DNA from: an uncultured Acetobacteraceae bacterium
Lineage (GTDB): Bacteria > Pseudomonadota > Alphaproteobacteria > Acetobacterales > Acetobacteraceae
NCBI GenBank assembly: GCA_903877125.1
Contig: CAIRCM010000062.1
Span: forward strand, 1-51,689
Direction of reading: 5' to 3'
Length of the DNA stretch: 51,689 nt
Shown: positions 34,941 to 43,709 of the stretch, in pieces
Position numbering within the stretch: position 1 is the stretch's first letter
Layout of the letters: every line of letters starts with the position of its first letter
The notes under the pieces: model-generated
Told to the model about the DNA's origin: nothing
The model's database searches: none
Seen by the model: only the letters and a program-made list of their open reading frames with translations
Made by a program: the position numbers and the translations under genes

Positions 34941-36350
34941 TCACTCCCGGGGCGCAACCCGGCTGGGCCGCACCCGACGCGGCAGGGCGGTCACGATCGC
35001 ACCAGGACCGGTAATTTCCTCCAGGCTCCGCCGCGCCGGCTCGACCCCGAAGATAACCAGCACGAGCGCGAGAATTGCCAGCAGCCCCTCCATGACCATC
35101 GTAACCCCCGCGACGCCTTGGGTATCGAACAGGTAGATAACGACGAACGGTGTTGCGATGGTCGTACCGCGACCGAACATATTACAGATTCCCGCAGCAC
35201 GAAGCCGCAGCTCGGTCGGGAACAGTTCCGGGATGTAGATGCCGAACAGCATGGCCATCAGCGCGAAGATCGGCGCCGTCAGCCCCAAACCAACGAACGG
35301 CAACAGCATGGGATCGCGCACATCCGGGTAGATGTAAGCAACACCCATCGCAATAACGCAGGCGATGGCGACAGTCGCCTTACGCCCGATCGTATCGGCG
35401 ACGATCGCCGCGATTCCCGCACCCAGTGGCGCGCCCAACGACATGACGAGCGCGAAGCGGAACGCATCGGTCATCGTCATGCCCTGGAGAATGAAGAACG
35501 TCGGCAGCCAGATCACGAACCCATGCACGACCGCGTTGATGATCACCAGAACGATACTGCCGACCACGACGCGTCCCAAATATGGGGCCTTCAGCAAGGC
35601 GGAAAACTGGTTCGACGGCCGCGGGCCGGGGGGCCGTTCGGCAATGGGCGCCAATTCGGCTTGCAAGCCGCGACGGCATTCCTCCTCGACGTCTGACAGG
35701 ATCGCCTCGGCTTCCGCATCGCGCCCCACCGATTCCAGCCACCGGGGGCTTTCGGTCAGCGTCTTCCGCATCCACCAAACCAATAACGCGGCGCCGCCGC
35801 CGATAAAGAACATCGTTCGCCAGCCCTGCGACGGGTGCGAGGGGATCAAATAGGTGCTGAGCAAAATCGCGGCCGGAAGGCCCGCGCTGAAGATCATCGC
35901 CAGAATGCCGAGCCAGCGACCGCGCAGCCGGGCGGGAATGAATTCGGTGACGGCGGTGTACCCGACCACGTTCTCCGCCCCAAGGCCCAGGCCCATCAGG
36001 AAGCGCATCACGATCAGCATCGTGATGTTGACCGAGAAGCCGGCGGCGATGGATGCGACGCCGAAGATCAACAGATTAAGCTGATAGGTGAAACTGCGGC
36101 CGTAGCGGTCACCCAGAAAACCAGCCCCCAGGCTGCCCAGCATCATGCCGACGAAGGTCGCCGAAATGAACAGCGCGGTTTGCTCCATCGTCGCGAAACC
36201 GGTCTTCAGCACCGTTCCGATCACGGTACTGGCGAGATAAATGTCGAACCCGTCGAGAAACATCCCAATCCCGACCAGCGCGAAAATACGACGGTGAAAC
36301 CGGGAAATGGGCAGCCGGTCGAGACGGGCACCCGCGTTGACGCTCGACAT
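34941..36350 (-). CDS. MFS transporter, metabolite:H+ symporter type
   Basis: This 469-residue, 12-helix major-facilitator protein carries the family motifs GFLGDRYGRSFTYQ after helix 2 and its repeat VADTIGRKATVA after helix 8, plus the helix 1 motif FLDGFDIYLAS typical of the aromatic-acid/sialate/sugar porter group. The likely substrate is an organic acid or sugar, taken up with protons. I prefer ATG 36350 because AAAGGGG lies 9 bases upstream of it and directly against the ATG at 36359. No enzyme or regulator next to it reveals the substrate. Confidence 0.9.
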   Translation of the reverse strand: MSSVNAGARLDRLPISRFHRRIFALVGIGMFLDGFDIYLASTVIGTVLKTGFATMEQTALFISATFVGMMLGSLGAGFLGDRYGRSFTYQLNLLIFGVASIAAGFSVNITMLIVMRFLMGLGLGAENVVGYTAVTEFIPARLRGRWLGILAMIFSAGLPAAILLSTYLIPSHPSQGWRTMFFIGGGAALLVWWMRKTLTESPRWLESVGRDAEAEAILSDVEEECRRGLQAELAPIAERPPGPRPSNQFSALLKAPYLGRVVVGSIVLVIINAVVHGFVIWLPTFFILQGMTMTDAFRFALVMSLGAPLGAGIAAIVADTIGRKATVAIACVIAMGVAYIYPDVRDPMLLPFVGLGLTAPIFALMAMLFGIYIPELFPTELRLRAAGICNMFGRGTTIATPFVVIYLFDTQGVAGVTMVMEGLLAILALVLVIFGVEPARRSLEEITGPGAIVTALPRRVRPSRVAPRE

Positions 36351-36457
36351 AAATGACATCCCCTTTTGTATGACCGATCCAGAAGCGCAATTGCATATCC
36401 CGGAGCGACGTTAGCATCCGCAATGGTCTACCTCAAGCTGCCAGTCACCGGGTCGGG

Positions 36458-37960
36458 TCACCCGGCCTTGCGCAACCACACCTCTACCCGCTGGTTCAAC
36501 ATGCCCCTCACGGGGTCCAGATTGCATACCACCGCCGCCCCGGGACCGATCCCAACGGCACTGACATTCGCCACCCCCGCATCGGTCAAGCGCTCGCGCA
36601 ACGCCTGTGCCCGGTCCCGGGCAAGTTGACGATTATCGGCATAGTCGCCAGTCGCGCTGCTGAATCCAATCATGACCACGGACGTCCGAGCGTAGCTCGG
36701 CTGCCGCAGCAGATCGATCAGACGCGACATATCCGCTTCGCCACGGCTGTCCAGCGCATTTGTGCCCGCCTGAAAACGAAACGTGATGGACAAACGGTCC
36801 GCCCCGGTGACCGCCTGCTCAAACGCACGTACATCGGGCGGCCGCACACGGGTCTGCCCCCCGTCCATCGGATCGTTCGCCGTTGCGATCCGCCCCTCGG
36901 CATAGCGAGGGTCCGACAGGCTGGGCAACTGATCGGCGAGCCCGGAGGATCCCACCGCCGCCTGCCCGGCCGGCCCCAACGCGAACTGAAGGAATGCCTG
37001 CGCCGCCGGCGACAAGGGGCGCCCAGGCGCCGTGTAAAGATAAAGACGTTGCACCAACGGATATTCTTCCGTCTTCAGCCTGAAAAGGCTTGGCGCGATA
37101 CCGCTGCCGCATGCCGTCCCCAGCGGCAACGCCTTGGCACCACGCCGGGAACTATAAGAAACAAAGCCGATACCGGCCGGATTGCCGGCGACATCGTCCG
37201 CCAGATCCTCCTGTTCCATGCCCGCGCTCGGGACCGCCAGCCGAGCAAACGAGTCAACGCATTTCCGTGTATCGGGAATGCCCAGAATCGTGGTGCAGAA
37301 CGAATCCGTAGCGGTGTCCGCAACATCCAGACTGTAAAGGCCGATCGGCAGGTTCGACGGACCGCCGACCTGCGCCCAACTGGTCACGCGGCCAGCGTAA
37401 ATATCGCGCAACTGCTGAGGATTGACCATTTTGACTGTATTGCGCTGATGCACAATGATCGTCAGCCCGGTCAACCCGATGACGTTTTCGACACCGGGCT
37501 GTTGGAATTGCGCCAGCGTCGGCACGTTCGGTACATTGCGTGCCCGCATCGCATCGAGGTCGGACTGCCGCACCTGACGGGCAGCCATCCAAAGGTCCGC
37601 CTGGCCCCGCAACAACGGCTCGATACCAGCCAAAGTGCCATGCGAGCGCGACTGCACCGTCATGCGCCCGCTACCCTCCGCCCCCTCGGCAACCACGTCG
37701 TACTCGTTCGGATCCATACCCGCATCAACCCGAACACCTGTCAGTTTCAGCGCCTGCGCCCAGGCGGTCGCGAGTTCCTGCACCGGACGGGCACCGATCA
37801 CCGGTGAGCCCGAAAGGCGAACCAGATAGTTGTTGCTCGTTTGGGCCATCGCCCCGCCGGAACCGACACAGATGCCGAATGCCAAGACGAACGCTGTTAA
37901 CCACACGAACCCGCCCTCACGGCGCGAAGCCCCGAAAATGGCGTAACGATCAGCCTCCAC
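36458..37960 (-). CDS. PstS-like periplasmic binding domain fused to OmpA-like peptidoglycan-binding domain
   Basis: This 500-residue exported protein has a signal peptide (about 18-40, WLTAFVLAFGICVGSGGAMA), a phosphate-binding-type periplasmic domain (about 45-340, SGSPVIGARPVQELATAW, then GLTGLTIIVHQRN and GNPAGIGFVSYSSRRGAK) and a C-terminal OmpA domain (about 390-498, ITFRFQAGTNALDSRGEADM ... NRQLARDRAQALRERL ... NQRVEVWLR). The OmpA domain should hold it to peptidoglycan, so it is a cell-wall-tethered binding protein rather than a free ABC receptor; no PstC/A/B genes are nearby. GTG 37960 has AAGGAG ten bases upstream. The ligand could be phosphate or another oxyanion. Confidence 0.88.
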   Translation of the reverse strand: MEADRYAIFGASRREGGFVWLTAFVLAFGICVGSGGAMAQTSNNYLVRLSGSPVIGARPVQELATAWAQALKLTGVRVDAGMDPNEYDVVAEGAEGSGRMTVQSRSHGTLAGIEPLLRGQADLWMAARQVRQSDLDAMRARNVPNVPTLAQFQQPGVENVIGLTGLTIIVHQRNTVKMVNPQQLRDIYAGRVTSWAQVGGPSNLPIGLYSLDVADTATDSFCTTILGIPDTRKCVDSFARLAVPSAGMEQEDLADDVAGNPAGIGFVSYSSRRGAKALPLGTACGSGIAPSLFRLKTEEYPLVQRLYLYTAPGRPLSPAAQAFLQFALGPAGQAAVGSSGLADQLPSLSDPRYAEGRIATANDPMDGGQTRVRPPDVRAFEQAVTGADRLSITFRFQAGTNALDSRGEADMSRLIDLLRQPSYARTSVVMIGFSSATGDYADNRQLARDRAQALRERLTDAGVANVSAVGIGPGAAVVCNLDPVRGMLNQRVEVWLRKAG

Positions 37961-38003
37961 GGTCCGGTGACTCCTTGGGTTGCGGTTGCCGTTGCCTGAT
38001 CCG

Positions 38004-38840
38004 CTATTGGCGGATCATCATCAATCGCAGCCGGTCCGGTATCCTGTCGCCGCAATGGGCACGCGGCAGTGTCTGCTTTATGACCGTTACCTTACCATTC
38101 GCGATGGTAATGAAGTCAATGCGCGGGGCGGCCAGCGCACCATTGTCGCAGTACGGCGGCTGGGCCTGCGAACCGCGCGTCACGAAATCGACCTTGAACC
38201 CGAACACGCCGTCCGGAGGAATCGCGGCGGCATCGGTGACATACGACATCTCGCCCGTGGCGTCCTCGGCCGGAATCCCGCCGATCACGTCCATTTTGCC
38301 AATCCCTTGGTCAAGGCCGGTGTTCGGGTTGCCGCCGCTGACATTGCCGGATTCTCCCATGCGGCCGCCGGGTTCAAGGACGTTCAGATCGAGTTGCACA
38401 GGATCGTGCCAACGTAGAATCGCCCGGTAAATCCGCCCGAAATCCGGCACCTGAAGCTTGCACTTCACCGGCGCGGTCTCGGTCATGGTCAATGTGAATT
38501 CGTTGCTCGCCGCCGTCAGCGCAAAGCCCAGCCGGATGGCGCCGCTGGCCCCGAACTTCTGAACATAGAGCTCGTCGCCATACTCGATCTGCAGCGTGCG
38601 CCCCGCGGCGTGCGGCTTGACCAGTTCGACCAGCGCGCGACCCATTTGCCCCGTCAGGCGCAACTTTGCGTCAGGCCCGAAATTCTCCGGCTTATCGCAT
38701 GTCCCAATCTGCTCCGCCGTCGCCGCCAGCGCCACCGGGGCAAAGCCTCCAAGGCCCGAAACGAACGTTATCGCCGCCAAGCCAGCGATGGCCTTGACGA
38801 CACGGTCGCGCCAGAATGGCGCCGTTCGGCGTACGTCCAT
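38004..38840 (-). CDS. Exported protein of unknown function
   Basis: This 278-residue protein has a signal peptide (about 12-39, IAGLAAITFVSGLGGFAPVALAA) followed by a beta-rich body. A central segment (PVQLDLNVLEPGGRMGESGN ... GKMDVIGG) resembles the DUF2135/YfaP-like beta-sandwich found in bacterial surface proteins, but the match is weak. Four cysteines (CDKPEN, CKLQ, CDNG, HCGD) could pair in the periplasm. ATG 38840 follows GGGGGT. It is upstream of the PstS-OmpA gene on the same strand (43-base gap), so the two may be expressed together as envelope proteins. Confidence 0.7.
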   Translation of the reverse strand: MDVRRTAPFWRDRVVKAIAGLAAITFVSGLGGFAPVALAATAEQIGTCDKPENFGPDAKLRLTGQMGRALVELVKPHAAGRTLQIEYGDELYVQKFGASGAIRLGFALTAASNEFTLTMTETAPVKCKLQVPDFGRIYRAILRWHDPVQLDLNVLEPGGRMGESGNVSGGNPNTGLDQGIGKMDVIGGIPAEDATGEMSYVTDAAAIPPDGVFGFKVDFVTRGSQAQPPYCDNGALAAPRIDFITIANGKVTVIKQTLPRAHCGDRIPDRLRLMMIRQ

Positions 38841-39048
38841 GCTACCCCCGTCCCATTCCGCCAACACAGGCGCCCTGCCGGTTCTCAGGCCGGGGCCACG
38901 AACGCTGCTGCCCCACACGACCGGTCTGCCCGTGCATTCACCCGCTCAATCCGCTTGGATCGCGTCTCCCCTGATCGCAAAGCAATTTCCGACTGTTAGC
39001 CCCGAATTGGGCACGGATCGCATTGTCTTGCAAGAGGAGAATCATCGC

Positions 39049-39708
39049 TCACGGACCGCGCGCGAAACCGAGGTCCCGCATGACCTTCGAACCCAATCCC
39101 CAGAGGTCCAGACCAGGATGGGCCGGCAGCGTTTCCCCGCTCGCGCCCGCCGCCCGCAACCTGCCAAGCGCCTCCGCGGTGTTGCTCAGCCGCAGTGTCA
39201 CCGCGCGCGGCAGTGCCACCGAACCGGTGGGCAAGCTCAGGGAAACCTCGACCGCCGCCGTCTGCGCGGTGGGCAAAGCCGCGGAAATCGCGGACAACAC
39301 CGCCGCATCGGGGCCGCACGCCAGAAACCCGCCGGTCATGCCGCACCGCAGGACGAACGCGCCGCCGCCATCGAAGCCGAGCGTCACGGTCGGCTTCACC
39401 GCCGCGATCCCGCCAACCATCATCGCCGAAGAAAGCCCCCGCACCGCGATCACCGGCACCAGCTCGGCGCCCCGCCGCTGCACCTCCAGCGCCGCGCTCA
39501 GCCCACCGGCCTCAACCGGCCAGATCCAGTCGCTGGCGCGCAACGTACAGGGTTCCGATTGGCTGGCCGGGCATGACAATGTCCATGAGCCGATCGTCTC
39601 GTTCGCCGGGCGCACCGGCGTCTGCCCCAGAACCACGCCAGGCCACAGCAATGCGACCAGCGCCCATACCAGGCGCCCCCCTCCCGAGCGGCCGTTATAC
39701 CTTCGCAT
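39049..39708 (-). CDS. Exported protein, weakly IalB-like
   Basis: This 219-residue protein has a signal peptide (RLVWALVALLWPGVVLGQ, about residues 12-29) and a body beginning IGSWTLSCPASQSEPCTLRA, with pairs of cysteines and a GFLACGPDAAVLSAI segment that recalls the invasion-associated locus B family (SWxxxC...C layout). The match is partial. ATG 39708 has GAAGGA upstream; an in-frame ATG at 39738 is less likely. A 208-base gap separates it from the exported protein gene downstream. Role unknown, periplasmic. Confidence 0.6.
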   Translation of the reverse strand: MRRYNGRSGGGRLVWALVALLWPGVVLGQTPVRPANETIGSWTLSCPASQSEPCTLRASDWIWPVEAGGLSAALEVQRRGAELVPVIAVRGLSSAMMVGGIAAVKPTVTLGFDGGGAFVLRCGMTGGFLACGPDAAVLSAISAALPTAQTAAVEVSLSLPTGSVALPRAVTLRLSNTAEALGRLRAAGASGETLPAHPGLDLWGLGSKVMRDLGFARGP

Positions 39709-39791
39709 GTGGCGGCTTTTCCTTCTTTGCAGGTCCATATCTAGAAACCCGCCCCTTCCGTGTCACGCGGTTATCTGCGACCGTGCGAGCC

Positions 39792-40820
39792 ATGAACGAT
39801 GCTCTTTCCCCGGACGCCCAAGCCCTCCACCAAAGTCTGGTGACCTTGGATACACATATCGATATCCCCTGGCCGCCCGGCCCCGATCCCTTCGCCGACG
39901 GCCCCCGCAAGGTCGATTTCCCGAAAATGGTCCGCGGCGGCCTCGGCGCCGGATGCTTCGTCGCCTACATTCCCCAGGCCTCCCGCACCGTCGCCAATGA
40001 GGACGCGGCCTACGCCCGAGCGATCGCGATGCTCGACCACATCAACGCGATGGGCCGGACCGAAGCCGGGATCACCGCGCGCGTCACCCCGACCGTCGAT
40101 GAAATCCTCGCCGCCAAACGCGACGGGGTGTGCGCGATCGTGCCCTGCGTCGAAAACGGCTTCGCGGTCGGCGCCGATCTCGGCCGCATCGCCGAATTCC
40201 GCGCCCGCGGCGCCCGCTACCTGACCCTGACCCAGAACGGCCACAACGCCCTCGCCGACTCCTGCAATCCACGCCGCGACCTCGGCGACCGGGAATCCGA
40301 ACACGGCGGGCTGTCGGCCCTCGGGCGCGCCGCCGTCGCGGAGCTGAACCGCGTCGGCATGATCGTCGACGTCGCCCACACCTCCCGCGACACCATGCAG
40401 CAGGCCGCCGAGGTCTCCCGCACCCCGATCGTGTCCACCCATTCCTGCGTCTCGGCGCTCTGCGACCATCCCCGCAACATGGCCGACTGGCAGTTGGACA
40501 TCGTCAAGGCGGTGCGCGGCGTCATCCAGATCACCGCCGTCTCGGCCTTCCTCCGCCCCAACGCCCGGCCGGCCGACATCACCGTCGCCGACTTCGCCGA
40601 CCATGTGGACTACGCCGTCAAACGCATCGGCATCGACCATGTCGGCATCTCCTCCGATTTCGATGGCGGCGGCTGGTTCTCCGACTGGAAGGATGCCGCC
40701 GACAGCGCCAACGTCACCGCCGAACTGCTGCGCCGGGGCTACGACCGCGGCGCGCTCGAAAAACTCTGGGGCGGCAATTTCCTGCGCGTGATGCGCGAGG
40801 TCGAGGAGGCAGCGGCCTGA
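39792..40820 (+). CDS. Renal-dipeptidase-type membrane dipeptidase (peptidase M19)
   Basis: This 342-residue amidohydrolase-fold zinc enzyme cleaves dipeptides, including D-amino-acid ones. Metal ligands are visible: His22 and Asp24 (LDTHIDIPW), Glu in VPCVENGFA, His in VDVAHTSRDTM and His in VSTHSC, plus the C-terminal GIDHVGISSDFDGGG. There is no signal peptide, so it is cytoplasmic. ATG 39792 is chosen because family members begin just before the HxD strand. Its stop overlaps the start of the next gene by one base, so both are co-translated. Confidence 0.93.
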   Translation: MNDALSPDAQALHQSLVTLDTHIDIPWPPGPDPFADGPRKVDFPKMVRGGLGAGCFVAYIPQASRTVANEDAAYARAIAMLDHINAMGRTEAGITARVTPTVDEILAAKRDGVCAIVPCVENGFAVGADLGRIAEFRARGARYLTLTQNGHNALADSCNPRRDLGDRESEHGGLSALGRAAVAELNRVGMIVDVAHTSRDTMQQAAEVSRTPIVSTHSCVSALCDHPRNMADWQLDIVKAVRGVIQITAVSAFLRPNARPADITVADFADHVDYAVKRIGIDHVGISSDFDGGGWFSDWKDAADSANVTAELLRRGYDRGALEKLWGGNFLRVMREVEEAAA

Positions 40821-41647
40821 TGCGCACCGTCCCACTGCTCGGCGGCGAAACCGTCCCCTGCCTTGGCCAGGGCACCTGGTACATGGGCGACAAGCGTGCC
40901 AGCGCAAAGGCCGAGGCCGATGCGCTGCGCCTGGGCATCGATCTCGGCATGACCCTGATCGACACCGCCGAGATGTACGCCGACGGCGGCGCCGAGGAGG
41001 TCGTGGCCATGGCCGCCGCCGGTCAACGGGAAAAACTGTTCATCGTCAGCAAGGTCTATCCGCACAACGCCTCCCGCACCGGCGTCCCGGCCGCCTGCGC
41101 CCGTAGCCTCAAACGCCTGAACACCGACCGTATCGACCTCTATCTGCTGCACTGGCGCGGCGGCCATCCGCTGGCCGAAACCGTCGCTGCCTTCGAAAAG
41201 CTGCGCGAGGAAGGCAAAATCCGTCATTGGGGCGTGTCGAATTTCGATACCGACGATATGGCGGAACTCACTGGCACCGCCTGCGCCGCCAACCAGGTGC
41301 TGTACCATCCGGACAGCCGAGGGATCGAATTCGATCTCCTGCCCTGGTGTGCCCAACAGGGCGTCGCCGTCATGGCCTACTCCCCCCTGAGCCATACCAC
41401 CACGCGTCTGCTCCGCTCCCCCGCGCTGACCGCCGTCGCCCAACGCCACGGCGTCACCCCCGCACAGGTCGCGCTCGCCTGGGGCCTGCGCCACAAGCAC
41501 GTGATCTCGGTCCCCAAAGCCGCCACCCCCGCCCATGTGCGGGAAAACGCCGCCGCCGCCGCGATCGCGCTGACCGAGGCCGACCTCGCGGCCATCGACG
41601 CCGCGCACAAACCGCCCCGCCGCAAAGTGCCGCTGGACCTTCTGTAA
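40820..41647 (+). CDS. Aldo/keto reductase
   Basis: This 275-residue NADPH-dependent oxidoreductase has a TIM barrel with the complete catalytic tetrad Asp48, Tyr53 (LIDTAEMYADGG), Lys78 (FIVSKVYP) and His111 (DLYLLHWRG). The coenzyme-binding end reads HVISVPKAATPAHVREN. ATG 40820 overlaps the dipeptidase stop by one base. The substrate is unknown; enzymes of this subgroup (2,5-diketogluconate reductase-like) reduce carbonyls of sugars and small aldehydes. The pairing with a dipeptidase gives no clear pathway. Confidence 0.93.
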   Translation: MRTVPLLGGETVPCLGQGTWYMGDKRASAKAEADALRLGIDLGMTLIDTAEMYADGGAEEVVAMAAAGQREKLFIVSKVYPHNASRTGVPAACARSLKRLNTDRIDLYLLHWRGGHPLAETVAAFEKLREEGKIRHWGVSNFDTDDMAELTGTACAANQVLYHPDSRGIEFDLLPWCAQQGVAVMAYSPLSHTTTRLLRSPALTAVAQRHGVTPAQVALAWGLRHKHVISVPKAATPAHVRENAAAAAIALTEADLAAIDAAHKPPRRKVPLDLL

Positions 41648-41819
41648 GCGCGCCGGCGTGTTTTAGTTTTTGTATTAATAACGAAACCCTGATCGGCCAT
41701 CCGGATTTTGCGTAATCTGTGCCCTTGATCAGTGAGATCTGTGGTCGATACCTCCCACCCGCACGAAATACCCAGCCAAAAACAATAAAACCCAGTAACC
41801 ATCAACATAAGCCGCCATA

Positions 41820-42428
41820 TCAAACAATCGTCGCCCCCAGCTCCCGCACCAGCTTCCGCCGCATCGCATCCTGAAAATCCGGATAGTCCCGGCAAACCAC
41901 CGCGAAAGCCCCAGGCCCGCCGATCACCTCCTTCTCATACGATGCCAGCAAATCCGCCTCCTCATGCAGAATGCACAGCCCGTTGATGGTGATGCTCGCC
42001 GCCGCCATCATGTCCCGGATCGGCCCCGGCGCAACCCCGGCGTTCGACCGCCCGTCCCCGATCACGTTGACAATGCTCCGCTTCGGCGTCGCCGGCACAT
42101 GCGCCAGCAAAGTGATCGAGGCCAACAGAGCCTCCCCGATCGCCGTCTCTCCCGCCTTCACCAGCCGGGGCATATCGTCCACACCCTGCGCGAACGCCTC
42201 CAGCTCCGTCGCCGTCCCCACCCGCGTCCAGCCGGTAATGACCTCTTGCGCCCCAGGCCCTGACCAAAGCAGCAGCGACAAAATGGACGGCGCCTTCGTC
42301 AGCGCCGCCACCACCGCGGGATCGCGCAATGCCGACGCCATCCCCCCGGCGATCAGCCCGAACTCCTCATAGGTGACGCTGGCGGAACCATCCACCGCGA
42401 GCACCATCGCCAAATCGACGTGATCCAT
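41820..42428 (-). CDS. DUF1194 von Willebrand factor A-like protein
   Basis: This 202-residue protein begins DLAMVLAVDGSASVTYEEF, a von Willebrand A-type MIDAS motif (DGSAS), and continues with GEALLASITLLAH, SIVNVIGDGRSNAG and INGLCILHEEADLLASYEKEV, the pattern of DUF1194. Members are usually exported, but no signal peptide is visible here, so the start may lack an N-terminal part or the protein may be cytoplasmic. ATG 42428 is divergent from the CoA-transferase gene, 62 bases away. Function unknown, likely metal-dependent protein binding. Confidence 0.85.
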   Translation of the reverse strand: MDHVDLAMVLAVDGSASVTYEEFGLIAGGMASALRDPAVVAALTKAPSILSLLLWSGPGAQEVITGWTRVGTATELEAFAQGVDDMPRLVKAGETAIGEALLASITLLAHVPATPKRSIVNVIGDGRSNAGVAPGPIRDMMAAASITINGLCILHEEADLLASYEKEVIGGPGAFAVVCRDYPDFQDAMRRKLVRELGATIV

Positions 42429-42490
42429 GGGGGTCTTGAGTGATCCACGAATGCGGCGGAATATCGGCGCAACGCCAAGGAGTTCAAACC

Positions 42491-43708
42491 ATGCCCGAAA
42501 GTCCCGCCGACAAGGCCGCTATGGCCGATGCCTCCACCCGCCTGCCGCTGAACGGCATCACCGTTCTCGACCTCACGCTCGCCCGAGCGGGGCCGACCGC
42601 GGTGCGGCATTTCGCCGATTGGGGCGCGAACGTGATCCGGATCGAACCGCCGACCGAAGAAGCGGAAGGCGTCACCGGCCGCCGCCACGGGTCCGACTTT
42701 CAGAACCTGCACCGCAACAAGCGCTGCATCACGCTGAACCTGAAAACCCCCGAAGGCCACGCCGCCTTCATGAAACTCGCGAAAACCGCTGACGTCGTCC
42801 TGGAAAACATGCGCGCCGCGGTGAAACACCGTCTGAAAGTGTCCTACGAGGACGTCAAGGCGGTGAACCCCCGCATCGTCTACGGCTCGATCTCCGGTTT
42901 CGGTCAGGATGGCCCCTACGGCCCGCGCGCCGGTGTCGACCAGATCGCGCAGGGCATGGGCGGGCTGATGTCCATCACCGGCGAACCCGGCCGTGGCCCG
43001 ATGCGCGTCGGCATCCCCATCGACGATCTCACCGCCGGCAACCTCCTGGCACTCGGCTGCATGATGGCCGTGTTCGATCGCGAGCGCACCGGCGTCGGCC
43101 GTTGGGTCACCACCTCCCTGCTCGAAGCGCAGATCTTCATGCTCGATTTCCAGGGCAGCCGCTGGCTGATGGACAAGGAAGTCGCGGGGCAGGCCGGCAA
43201 CGACCACCCCACCGGCATTCCCACCGGCGTCTTCCCCACCTCCGACGGCCACATCAACATCGCCGCCAGCTCGTCGCGCGTCTTCACCCGCTTCTGCGAA
43301 GCCATCGGCCGGCCGGACTGGCTGACCAAACCCGGCTGGACCAGCCAGGGCGAGCGCAGCAAGAACCGCAAGGAAATCAACGCCGCGATTTCCGAGATCA
43401 CCGCGACCAGACCCGCCAATCATTGGATCGAGCTGTTCGAAACCAACGGCATCCCCTGCGGCCCGATCTACTCGATCGATCAGGTCTTCGCCGATCCCCA
43501 GGTGAAACATCTAGGCATGGCAACGAAGATGCAAAGCCCCTTCGTCGGCGAAACCGAAGTCGTGGCCTCCGCGATCAACATCTCCGGCTTCGACAAATCC
43601 ATCCGCCGCTACACCCCCGATGCCGGCGAACATCAGCATGAGATCATGAAATCGGTCGGCTACACCGACGCCGAAATCGCCGATATGAAAGCGAAAGGGA
43701 TCATCTGA
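42491..43708 (+). CDS. CaiB/BaiF-family CoA transferase (family III)
   Basis: This 405-residue enzyme transfers CoA between carboxylic acids through an aspartyl-CoA intermediate. The catalytic Asp150 is seen in GPRAGVDQIAQGMGG, preceded by SISGFGQDGPYG. Other family segments are RIEPPTEEAEGVTGRRHGSD, NKRCITLNLKTPEG and VVLENMRAAVKHRL. ATG 42491 is chosen over an in-frame ATG at 42440 because the family starts just before the conserved LNGITVLDLT. It is one base from the crotonase gene downstream, so the pair likely activates and converts one acyl-CoA. Confidence 0.93.
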   Translation: MPESPADKAAMADASTRLPLNGITVLDLTLARAGPTAVRHFADWGANVIRIEPPTEEAEGVTGRRHGSDFQNLHRNKRCITLNLKTPEGHAAFMKLAKTADVVLENMRAAVKHRLKVSYEDVKAVNPRIVYGSISGFGQDGPYGPRAGVDQIAQGMGGLMSITGEPGRGPMRVGIPIDDLTAGNLLALGCMMAVFDRERTGVGRWVTTSLLEAQIFMLDFQGSRWLMDKEVAGQAGNDHPTGIPTGVFPTSDGHINIAASSSRVFTRFCEAIGRPDWLTKPGWTSQGERSKNRKEINAAISEITATRPANHWIELFETNGIPCGPIYSIDQVFADPQVKHLGMATKMQSPFVGETEVVASAINISGFDKSIRRYTPDAGEHQHEIMKSVGYTDAEIADMKAKGII

Positions 43709-43709
43709 G

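Noticed and set aside
39195-39791. N-terminal extension of the dipeptidase
   Set aside because: It overlaps the antisense exported-protein gene, has shadow-like composition, and the family starts near ATG 39792.
41648-41819. Terminator after the aldo/keto reductase
   Set aside because: CGCCGGCG followed by TGTTTTAGTTTTT is suggestive, but the hairpin is too short and loopless to call with confidence.
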